A DNA stretch of 5,228 bases from DATILL01 sp035476575 (GTDB lineage Bacteria; Actinomycetota; Actinomycetes; Mycobacteriales; JACQDL01): assembly GCA_035476575.1 (NCBI GenBank), contig DATILL010000015.1:1-5228 (forward strand), written 5' to 3'. The notes under the pieces were generated by a model. That model made no database searches. It saw only the letters and a program-made list of their open reading frames with translations, and had not been told where the DNA came from. The position numbers were made by a program, and so were the translations under genes. How positions within the stretch are numbered: the stretch's first letter is position 1; the number at the start of each line of letters is the position of its first letter. Of this stretch, positions 1 through 5,228 are shown in pieces.

Positions 1-34
1 GACTGCACCATTGCCCACCGTACGGCGGTCGGCA

Positions 35-1033
35 GTGAGCCGCGCGGCGGTGCTGGTGGGGCTTGGGAGCTGCCTGCCGCCGAGGGCCGTGCCCAACGCC
101 GAGCTGGCCACATCGGGCACCTCAGACGAATGGATCCGATCGCGGACCGGTATCCGGCAGCGCTACTTCGCGAGCACCGGGATGACCACGTCCGATCTGG
201 CCGTCGGAGCGGGCGCCAAGGCGCTGAAGTCCTCGGGGCAGCCCACCGTAGACGCCATAGTTCTCGCGACGACGACACCGGACCGGCCGTGCCCGGCGAC
301 CGCGCCCACCGTGGCCACCCGGCTGGGTATGACCGGGATGGCCGCCTTCGACGTCTCCGCCGCCTGCACCGGGTTCATCTACGGCCTCGCCAGCGCGGCC
401 GGCCTGATCGCTACCGGTACGGCGGACCGGGTTCTGGTCATCGGCGCCGAGACGTACTCCAGCATCCTCAACCCCCGCGACCGGACCACCTCGGTCATCT
501 TCGGTGACGGAGCGGGCGCGGTGGTGCTGCGGGCAGGCGACACGGACGAGCCCGGCGCGCTCGGCCCGTTCGACCTCGGCAGCGACGGTGAGGGCAACGA
601 GCTGATCACCGTACCGGCCGGCGGATCGCAGCAGCGACTGTCCGGAGTGGACGCCGCGCCGGAGGACCACTACTTCGCGATGGCCGGCAAGGAGGTCTTC
701 TGGCACGCCGTACGGCGGATGTCGGCCTCCGCTCGTGCCGTGTTGGGCCGCGCCGGGTGGCAGGTGAGCCAGGTGGACAAGCTGGTCAGCCACCAGGCAA
801 ACCTGCGGATCACCAACCACCTCGCCGACGAGCTCGGCGTCGAGCGAGCCCGGAACCTCAGCAACATCGACGAGGTGGGGAACACCGCGGCCGCCTCGAT
901 CCCGCTGCTGCTCGACCAGGCGAACACCCGCGGGACGCTCAACCCCGGCGACCGGGTGCTGCTCACCGCGTTCGGTGGCGGGCTGACCTGGGGGTCGAAC
1001 GTACTGACCTGGCCGGAGCTGGCACCAGCCTGA
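35..1033 (+). CDS. 3-oxoacyl-ACP synthase III (KASIII, FabH-like)
   Basis: A thiolase-fold ketosynthase that would start an acyl chain by condensing an acyl-CoA starter with malonyl-ACP in the cytoplasm. Counting from the GTG at 35 (332 aa), the sequence shows the WIRSRTG motif (Trp33, Arg37), the nucleophile Cys111 in DVSAACTGF, His253 in VSHQAN, Asn283 in DEVGNT, and the C-terminal FGGGLTWG loop. These match E. coli FabH Trp32, Arg36, Cys112, His244 and Asn274, and the match near the N terminus is why I chose this start. The alternative is a TTG at 11, adding 8 residues. The frame stays open to base 2, so a start left of the window cannot be excluded. No strong ribosome binding site is visible before 35. 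The gene leads a four-gene operon and its stop is 45 bp before the ACP. The family is near certain. The starter unit is unknown, and a role as a KASIII-like acyltransferase is possible but less likely given the intact triad. Confidence 0.92.
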   Translation: MSRAAVLVGLGSCLPPRAVPNAELATSGTSDEWIRSRTGIRQRYFASTGMTTSDLAVGAGAKALKSSGQPTVDAIVLATTTPDRPCPATAPTVATRLGMTGMAAFDVSAACTGFIYGLASAAGLIATGTADRVLVIGAETYSSILNPRDRTTSVIFGDGAGAVVLRAGDTDEPGALGPFDLGSDGEGNELITVPAGGSQQRLSGVDAAPEDHYFAMAGKEVFWHAVRRMSASARAVLGRAGWQVSQVDKLVSHQANLRITNHLADELGVERARNLSNIDEVGNTAAASIPLLLDQANTRGTLNPGDRVLLTAFGGGLTWGSNVLTWPELAPA

Positions 1034-1049
1034 CCCGGGGTCACCCGGG
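1034..1049 (+). repeat. Perfect GC hairpin in the KASIII-ACP gap
   Basis: CCCGGG, the four bases GTCA preceded by no mismatch, and CCCGGG again form a 6-bp all-GC stem with a 4-nt loop, starting on the base after the KASIII stop codon. No T-run follows, so it is not a standard intrinsic terminator. As an intercistronic mRNA hairpin it could protect the upstream 3' end or tune ACP output relative to KASIII. That role is inference, and short GC palindromes are frequent in DNA of this composition. Confidence 0.4.
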
Positions 1050-1078
1050 CGGCACCCATCAGAGGCAGAGGAGTCGAC

Positions 1079-1327
1079 ATGAACTCGACGTACGACCGGC
1101 TGGTCAACATCCTGGTCAGCCGGTTCGAGGTTGACCGGGCGGAGCTGGCTCCGGACGTGACCTTCGAGGATCTCGACATGGACTCGTTATTTCTCGTCGA
1201 GCTGCTGCTGGTCATCCAGTCGGAGCTCGGCGTGGAGATCAGCGAGGACACCGTGTCGCCGAGGGACACCATCGGGCGGGCGGCCGAGCTCATCGACGAC
1301 ACAGTCGCCGCCGCGACGGCATCATGA
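1079..1327 (+). CDS. Acyl carrier protein
   Basis: An 82-aa discrete carrier protein that would hold the growing acyl chain as a thioester on 4'-phosphopantetheine. The attachment site is Ser36 in the DLDMDSL motif, followed by the usual helix II (FLVELLLVIQSELGV) and an acidic helix III region. Length and acidity are typical of type II fatty acid or polyketide ACPs. The ATG start is fixed by AGAGGAG at 1067-1073 with a 5-nt spacer, the best ribosome binding site in the operon. The stop TGA overlaps the start of the KASII gene (ATGA). Its place between KASIII and KASII suggests it is the dedicated partner of both rather than the housekeeping ACP. Leu37 is encoded by TTA and Phe38 by TTT, both rare in this GC-rich context. 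A peptidyl carrier protein is less likely given the DSL motif and ketosynthase neighbours. Confidence 0.95.
   Translation: MNSTYDRLVNILVSRFEVDRAELAPDVTFEDLDMDSLFLVELLLVIQSELGVEISEDTVSPRDTIGRAAELIDDTVAAATAS
1187..1189 (+). promoter_or_regulatory. Rare TTA leucine codon in the ACP gene
   Basis: In-frame TTA (codon 37), directly after the codon for the phosphopantetheinylated Ser36. I found no other in-frame TTA in the genes of this window. In Streptomyces and relatives TTA is read only by the bldA tRNA, which becomes functional late in growth, and TTA codons are enriched in specialised-metabolism genes. The codon is directly visible; the regulatory role is inference. Confidence 0.55.
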
Positions 1328-2547
1328 CCTGTGCCGCCATCGCGGTCACCGGGCTTGGCCTGGTCACCGCGGCCGGGATCGGTGTCGAGGCGAGCTGGCG
1401 TGGAGTCTGCAGCGGGACCTCGCCCGCCGCGAAGAACCCCACGCTGGCCGGCCTGCCGGTGGACATCTCCTGCACGGTGCCCGACTTTTCGGCGGCCAAG
1501 CACGTCGGCCGCAGGAGCACACTGATGCACGACCGGTTCGTCCAGCTTGCCATCGCCGCCGCGCGCGAGGCGGTCGCCGACTCCGGCTTGGACCCACGAA
1601 CCTGGGACGGGGCCAGGGTCGGGATCGTCATCGGCTGCGGGCTCGGCGGCGTTGCCACCTGGGAGGAGCAGCACCGCAGGATGCTCGACAGCGGTCCGAC
1701 ATCGGTGTCCGCGCTGCTGATCCCCATGCTCGTGCCGAACATGGTCGCCGGTCACCTGGCCATGCAGCTCCACGCCACCGGGCCGAACTTCGTCACCGCG
1801 ACGGCATGTGCGTCCGGCGCGACCGCCATCGGGACCGCACGCGAGCTGCTGCGTACCGGCAGTTGTGACGTGGTGGTCACCGGCGGCGCGGAGGCCGGAG
1901 TCAGCCCGCTCATCGTCACCGGGTTCGCGCAGATGGGTGCGCTGTCCACCCGGCTGGACGACCCGGCGGCTGCGTCGCGACCGTTCGATGTGGACCGGGA
2001 CGGGTTCGTCATCGGGGAGGGCAGCGGGATACTCGTGCTGGAAAGGGAGGCCGACGCACGGGCGCGCGGCGCGACGGTCCGGGCCAGGCTGGCCGGGTAT
2101 GCCGCCTCTGCGGACGCGTACCACATGACCGCACCCAACCCGGACGGCACGCAGGTGCGGCAGGCGTTGTGCTCGGCACTGGCCGACGCCGGTGTGGCGG
2201 CCGAGGATGTCGATCATGTCAACGCGCACGGCACGTCCACCCCGCTGAACGATGCGGCGGAGGCCAGGGTGCTCCGCGGGGTGCTCGGTGAGCGGGCCGC
2301 GGTCACCTCAGCCAAGGGTGTCATCGGGCACACGCTCGGTGCCGCCGGAGCGATCGAGGCGGCGCTGACGGTCCTTGCCATGCAGCACTCGACCGTGCCG
2401 CCGACGGCGAACCTGGACAGCCAGGACCCGGAGATCGAGCTGGACATCGTGGTCAAGTCGGCACGGCACACCACGGTCGACGTCGCGGTGAGCAACTCGT
2501 TCGGCTTCGGTGGCCAGAACGCGGTGCTGGTCTTCACCGCCGCCTGA
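1324..2547 (+). CDS. 3-oxoacyl-ACP synthase II (KASII, FabF-like)
   Basis: A 407-aa elongating ketosynthase that would condense acyl groups with malonyl-ACP to extend the chain. Visible residues are the nucleophile Cys162 in TACASG, His302 in NAHGTSTPLND, Lys331 in SAKGVIGH, His336 in GHTLGA, and the C-terminal gating loop NSFGFGGQN at 391-399. E. coli FabF has the equivalents Cys163, His303, Lys335 and His340 in 413 aa. The Cys shows it is a real condensing enzyme, not a chain-length factor, in which that position is usually Gln; no second KS-like gene is adjacent. The ATG overlaps the ACP stop by 4 bp and has no clear ribosome binding site of its own, so translation is probably coupled to the ACP. 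Chain length and extender specificity cannot be read from the sequence. It is the elongating partner of the KASIII and ACP upstream. Family assignment is firm; the pathway role is inferred from context. Confidence 0.95.
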   Translation: MTCAAIAVTGLGLVTAAGIGVEASWRGVCSGTSPAAKNPTLAGLPVDISCTVPDFSAAKHVGRRSTLMHDRFVQLAIAAAREAVADSGLDPRTWDGARVGIVIGCGLGGVATWEEQHRRMLDSGPTSVSALLIPMLVPNMVAGHLAMQLHATGPNFVTATACASGATAIGTARELLRTGSCDVVVTGGAEAGVSPLIVTGFAQMGALSTRLDDPAAASRPFDVDRDGFVIGEGSGILVLEREADARARGATVRARLAGYAASADAYHMTAPNPDGTQVRQALCSALADAGVAAEDVDHVNAHGTSTPLNDAAEARVLRGVLGERAAVTSAKGVIGHTLGAAGAIEAALTVLAMQHSTVPPTANLDSQDPEIELDIVVKSARHTTVDVAVSNSFGFGGQNAVLVFTAA

Positions 2548-2560
2548 CCGGTGTCGTGAG

Positions 2561-2567
2561 AGGAGAG
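2561..2567 (+). promoter_or_regulatory. Ribosome binding site fixing the GMC oxidoreductase start
   Basis: AGGAGAG ends 4 nt before the GTG at 2572, with the AGGAG core 6 nt away. It lies downstream of another GTG at 2556, which is in a different frame with no recognisable protein. The spacing decides for 2572, where the FAD-binding fold begins within a few residues as expected. Confidence 0.75.
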
Positions 2568-2571
2568 CCTG

Positions 2572-4119
2572 GTGTCGGACTCCACAGTGGACGACCTGGT
2601 CGACGTCATCGTGGTCGGCGCCGGCTCGGCCGGCTGCGTGGTCGCCAGGCGGCTGGTCGACAGCGGCGTACGGGTGCTGCTGATCGAAGCGGGCGAGCCG
2701 GACCTGAACCCGGCCATCCACGATCCGCTGCGCTTCGGCGAGCTGTGGTTCTCCGCGCAGGACTGGGCCTACGCGACGGCGCCACAGGAGCATGCCGCCG
2801 GGCGCCGGCTGCACTGGCCACGCGGGCGGGTGCTCGGTGGGTCCAGCTCGCTCAACGCCATGATCTACACCCGCGGCGCGGCGGCCGACTACGACGTCTG
2901 GGCCTACCTCGGCAACAATGGCTGGTCGTGGAACGACGTGCTGCCCGTGTTCCGCGGCATCGAGGACTTCGATGCCGGCGCGGACGAGCTGCACGGTGCC
3001 GGGGGGCCTATCCCGGTGCTGACCGAGTACCAGCAGGACCCGATCCACGATTCGCTCATCAAGGCGGCCGAGGAGATCGGGGTCGGGTACAACCCGGACT
3101 ACAACTCCGGCCACCCCGATGGCGTTTCCAGGATCCAGCTCACCATCCGGGACGGCCGCAGGCACAGCGCCGCCGCTGGCTACCTCGCGCCGGTGCTCGC
3201 CGCTGCGAACCTCAGCGTGCTCACCGGCGCGCTGGCCCGCAGGCTGCTGATGGACGGGACCCGCTGCATCGGGGTCGAGTGGGTGCGCGACGGCAGGGTG
3301 GAGTCGGCGGCCGCGCACAGCCAGGTCGTGGTCTGCGCGGGTGCCATCGAGTCGCCGCGCCTGTTGATGCTGTCCGGCATCGGCGCCGCGGACCACCTCC
3401 GCGCACACGGCATCCACACCGTGGTCGACCTGCCGGGGGTCGGCGCGAACCTGCATGATCACGTGCTCGCCCCGGTCATCTTCGGTACCCAGGTACCGCT
3501 CGGACGGCCGTCGGCAGGGCTGTGCCCGGCACAGACCCACCTGTTCTGGCGCAGCCGGCCAGGCCTGCTGGTGCCGGACGTGCAGCCGCTGCACTTCCCG
3601 GTGCCGATGTACCAGCCGGGTATGCAGGGACCACCGAGCGGGTTCACCCTGCAGGCCGGCATCGTCCGCCCGGCGAGCCGGGGCAGCATCCGGCTCTCGG
3701 GTCCGGAGCCGACGGACGACCTGATCATTGACCCGGCCACGTTGCAGTGCGGCGCGGACCTGGACGCCCTCGTCGCCGCGGCGACCCTGTGCCGCGAGCT
3801 CGGCTCCGCGACCGTCCTGCGCGGCGAGTGGGGCGCGGCCGAGACCTATCCCGGCCCTGCTGTGCGGACCGAGGCTCAGCTCCGTGAGTACCTCCGGCAG
3901 ACCGTGAGCACCTATCACCACCAGGTCGGCACCTGCAAGATGGGCGTCGACGCCGACGCCGTTGTCGACCCGACCCTGCGGGTGCACGGCGTCGACGGGC
4001 TGCGGGTGGCGGACGCCTCGATCATGCCGAGCGTCACGACCGGCAACACGCATGCGCCCACGATGCTGATCGGTGAGCAGGCCGCGGCGTTCCTGGTGCA
4101 CGAGATCTCCGGGCGATAG
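2572..4119 (+). CDS. GMC-family FAD-dependent oxidoreductase (choline dehydrogenase-like)
   Basis: A 515-aa flavoprotein expected to oxidise an alcohol to a carbonyl using FAD. Domains in order: N-terminal dinucleotide-binding fold (VIVVGAGSAG at 13-21, then Glu39 in LIEAG for the ribose); GMC signature 1 around 85-102 (GRVLGGSSSLN); GMC signature 2 around 257-271 (GAIESPRLLMLSGIG); and a C-terminal substrate domain with HHQVGTCKMG (catalytic-type His450) and GNTHAPT (His494 at the second catalytic position, where many relatives have Asn). There is no signal peptide or membrane segment, so it is cytoplasmic. Length fits the 500-560 aa usual for bacterial GMC enzymes. The start GTG lies 24 bp after the KASII stop, so it is very likely co-transcribed. 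In this operon it probably tailors the acyl product or a precursor. True choline dehydrogenase is unlikely, since no betaine genes are present. Family confident, substrate unknown. Confidence 0.93.
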   Translation: MSDSTVDDLVDVIVVGAGSAGCVVARRLVDSGVRVLLIEAGEPDLNPAIHDPLRFGELWFSAQDWAYATAPQEHAAGRRLHWPRGRVLGGSSSLNAMIYTRGAAADYDVWAYLGNNGWSWNDVLPVFRGIEDFDAGADELHGAGGPIPVLTEYQQDPIHDSLIKAAEEIGVGYNPDYNSGHPDGVSRIQLTIRDGRRHSAAAGYLAPVLAAANLSVLTGALARRLLMDGTRCIGVEWVRDGRVESAAAHSQVVVCAGAIESPRLLMLSGIGAADHLRAHGIHTVVDLPGVGANLHDHVLAPVIFGTQVPLGRPSAGLCPAQTHLFWRSRPGLLVPDVQPLHFPVPMYQPGMQGPPSGFTLQAGIVRPASRGSIRLSGPEPTDDLIIDPATLQCGADLDALVAAATLCRELGSATVLRGEWGAAETYPGPAVRTEAQLREYLRQTVSTYHHQVGTCKMGVDADAVVDPTLRVHGVDGLRVADASIMPSVTTGNTHAPTMLIGEQAAAFLVHEISGR

Positions 4120-4185
4120 GCCAGTCGAACCCCCGGCTCGCTCATCCTCGACCCGCAACAACATGATCTTGAAACGGACCGTGCC

Positions 4186-4752
4186 TTATGCGTCGGGGCG
4201 CTGGTAGCGGAGGAGGACGACGCCGTTGCCGAAGGTCCTGGTCCCAGCGAGCCGGAGGCTGATCTTGGCGTCGGACGGCTGGAACAGGGGCTTGCCCCGT
4301 CCAATGACGACGGGGTGGACATAGAGCCTGTACTCATCGATCAGGTCATGTCGCATGAAAGCTGCGGCGAGGTCGGCCCCGCCGAGCGCCAGGTCTCCAC
4401 CGGGCGCCGCCTTGAGCTCCATGATCTTCTCGGGGAGGAGGTCTCGGACCACAGTGGTGTTCCAGCCGGCCCGCTCCAGGGTCCTCGAGAACACGACCTT
4501 GGGCATGTCCCGCCAGATGCGGGCGAACTCAACCATGGGCCCGGTGCTCGAGGGGTCCGTGTCGGCCGTCGGCCAGAACCCGGCCATCAGCTCATAGGTG
4601 ACCCGCCCGTTCAGGAAGGCGCCCATCGCGCTGAGCTCCTCGTTGAAGTGGCTGTGCAGCTCGTCGTCGACCAGAGGCCAGTCGATCTCGCGGTCCGGTC
4701 CCTCGATGAAGCCATCAAGGGAGACCGACATCATCATGATGATCCTTCTCAT
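4186..4752 (-). CDS. Dihydrofolate reductase family protein (RibD C-terminal-like)
   Basis: A 188-aa protein of the DHFR/RibD_C fold, which typically binds NADPH; most members of this group have no proven substrate. Visible motifs are the N-terminal strand and SVSLDGFIEGP at 9-19, IDWP at 23-26, GRVTYE at 49-54, PKVVFS at 84-89, the glycine-rich LALGGADLAAAF at 121-132 (nucleotide-binding loop), and YVHPVVIGRGKPLF at 144-157. An upstream in-frame start at 4890 would add 46 residues of low-complexity arginine-rich sequence. I reject it because the family begins right at the MRRIIMMMS strand and GGAAAGAG precedes the ATG at 4752. The gene converges on the GMC oxidoreductase gene with a 66-bp gap, so it belongs to a different transcription unit. 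It is not folA-type DHFR, nor a full RibD since the deaminase domain is absent. No sign that it takes part in the acyl pathway. Confidence 0.9.
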   Translation of the reverse strand: MRRIIMMMSVSLDGFIEGPDREIDWPLVDDELHSHFNEELSAMGAFLNGRVTYELMAGFWPTADTDPSSTGPMVEFARIWRDMPKVVFSRTLERAGWNTTVVRDLLPEKIMELKAAPGGDLALGGADLAAAFMRHDLIDEYRLYVHPVVIGRGKPLFQPSDAKISLRLAGTRTFGNGVVLLRYQRPDA

Positions 4753-4757
4753 CGTGG

Positions 4758-4765
4758 CTCTTTCC
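4758..4765 (-). promoter_or_regulatory. Ribosome binding site of the DHFR-family gene
   Basis: Reading the minus strand, GGAAAGAG lies 5 nt before the ATG whose first base is 4752. The GGAAAG core is 7 nt away. It supports the short start over the one at 4890. Confidence 0.55.
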
Positions 4766-4787
4766 AGTGCTCTACCTCGGATATGAC

Positions 4788-4812
4788 GGAGCGATGCGAC
4801 GCCTAACGCTCC
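4788..4812. repeat. Short inverted repeat upstream of the DHFR-family gene
   Basis: GGAGCG at 4788-4793 and CGCTCC at 4807-4812 are perfect 6-bp arms around 13 bases. The element lies 36-60 bp upstream of the DHFR-family start, where a promoter or operator would be. I could not place convincing -35 and -10 boxes around it. It may be an operator half-site pair or chance. Confidence 0.3.
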
Positions 4813-4875
4813 AGCCGGGCTTCGTCGCACAGCGTGGTGGTCCCGGACGTGGCGGGGATCCTCGCTCGCTGGACG

Positions 4876-4905
4876 CACACCGGGGCACACCGGGGCACAC
4901 CGGGG
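4876..4905. repeat. Three-copy 10-bp tandem repeat
   Basis: The unit CACACCGGGG occurs three times with no mismatch at 4876-4885, 4886-4895 and 4896-4905, and base 4906 continues the pattern by one C. It sits in the 240-bp stretch (4753-4992) between the two minus-strand genes, in which I see no supported gene. The 10-bp unit is close to one DNA helical turn, so all copies would face the same side. It could be a slippage product or a cluster of binding sites. Confidence 0.85.
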
Positions 4906-4992
4906 CTAGCCCGCAGATGTCGACGTCGGCGAGAAGCTGGCCGGCATGAACGCCGCTTGCTGCTGGAGCAGCTCGCTGTGGGCGTCGCTACT

Positions 4993-5228
4993 TTAGGACG
5001 TGCCGCCGAAGTCGACAGCCTTGGTCTCGACCGTCCCGGCCGTCCGCCCCGGTGCCGTCTGGTAGGTCCAGTACAGGTTCGTGTGCGCGATGACCTGGCC
5101 GGGCGGCGGCGCCCCCCACGCCGTCTGGTCCTCCGTCGTGTGGGCGTCGCTGACAAGGGTCGCGTCGTACCCCCTGACGAACGCGCCGTGCAGCGTCGAG
5201 CGGATGCACGCATCAGTCTGCGCGCCGA
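4993..5228 (-). CDS. Isochorismatase-family cysteine hydrolase, C-terminal part
   Basis: Partial gene entering from the right edge on the minus strand; 77 complete residues and the TAA stop at 4993-4995 are visible, and the start lies beyond base 5228. I read the frame directly. It gives AQTDACIRSTLHGAFVRGY, where the Cys (codon 5206-5208) fits the catalytic cysteine of the family's T(D/E)xC motif. Then come ATLVSDAHTTED, WGAPPPGQVIAHTN, LYWTYQTAPGR and an end in VDFGGTS. This pattern is typical of isochorismatase-like hydrolases, which cleave C-N or vinyl-ether bonds in small molecules. The catalytic Asp and Lys expected in the N-terminal half are outside the window. The substrate is unknown; isochorismate, nicotinamide and others are possible. 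Same strand as the DHFR-family gene but 240 bp from its start, so co-transcription is uncertain. Confidence 0.88.
   Translation of the reverse strand, partial: GAQTDACIRSTLHGAFVRGYDATLVSDAHTTEDQTAWGAPPPGQVIAHTNLYWTYQTAPGRTAGTVETKAVDFGGTS

Noticed and set aside
670..2229. 519-codon open frame on the minus strand across KASIII, ACP and KASII
   Set aside because: Antisense to three well-supported genes, with no domain signature and low-complexity composition.
1324..2547. KASII as a chain-length factor of an aromatic polyketide synthase
   Set aside because: The active-site Cys in TACASG is present, together with both His and the Lys, so it is a condensing enzyme, and no partner ketosynthase is adjacent.
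2556..3458. 300-codon plus-strand frame starting at a GTG just before the oxidoreductase
   Set aside because: It overlaps the oxidoreductase in another frame, gives an Arg/Gly-rich product and lacks motifs; the ribosome binding site fits the GTG at 2572 instead.
4109..4152. Possible terminator hairpins after the oxidoreductase gene (CCGGG/CCCGG and GTCGA/TCGAC)
   Set aside because: Only 5-bp stems with loops of 18-19 nt and no T-run; too weak to call.
2308..4164. 618-codon open frame on the minus strand across the KASII end and the GMC oxidoreductase gene
   Set aside because: Its translation is Arg/His/Ala-rich without any recognisable motif, and it lies antisense to a gene with full family motifs. 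Long antisense frames are expected in GC-rich DNA where stop codons are rare.
4753..4890. N-terminal extension of the DHFR-family protein from a start at 4890
   Set aside because: The added 46 residues have no family counterpart and run from inside the tandem repeat; the start at 4752 has its own ribosome binding site and begins at the first strand of the fold.
4767..4949. Small plus-strand open frame of 60 codons between the two minus-strand genes
   Set aside because: It runs through the tandem repeat, has no ribosome binding site that I can see and no recognisable protein features.

Overview
This window comes from a GC-rich actinobacterium. Codons nearly always end in G or C, GTG starts are used, and the genes sit in a tightly packed operon of the kind found in specialised-metabolite clusters. 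The genus cannot be fixed from the sequence; a Streptomyces- or Pseudonocardia-type host is plausible.

Left part (about 1-4119, + strand): four co-directional genes that look like one operon. They are a ketosynthase III (FabH-like, Cys/His/Asn triad intact), a stand-alone acyl carrier protein, a ketosynthase II (FabF-like, active-site Cys present, so not a chain-length factor), and a GMC-family FAD oxidoreductase. The gaps are 45 bp, a 4-bp ATGA overlap and 24 bp. KASIII, ACP and KASII together can start and elongate an acyl chain on a dedicated carrier. The ketoreductase, dehydratase, enoyl reductase and malonyltransferase are not in view, so they must come from outside the window or from primary fatty acid synthesis. 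The order matches the redP/redQ/redR logic of prodiginine alkyl-chain synthesis, but nothing here identifies the product. The GMC enzyme probably oxidises an alcohol on the product or a precursor. The ACP gene holds the only TTA codon I found in the genes of the window, directly after the phosphopantetheine serine, which points to possible bldA-type control.

Right part (about 4186-5228, - strand): orientation and theme both change. A RibD/DHFR-fold reductase of 188 aa converges on the oxidoreductase gene. Next comes a 240-bp stretch without a supported gene, holding a three-copy 10-bp tandem repeat and a short inverted repeat. The window ends inside the C-terminal part of an isochorismatase-family cysteine hydrolase whose start lies beyond the right edge. 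These two genes look like ordinary chromosomal neighbours, so the right border of the biosynthetic operon is probably at 4120-4185.

No RNA genes, CRISPR arrays, insertion sequences or convincing intrinsic terminators were seen.
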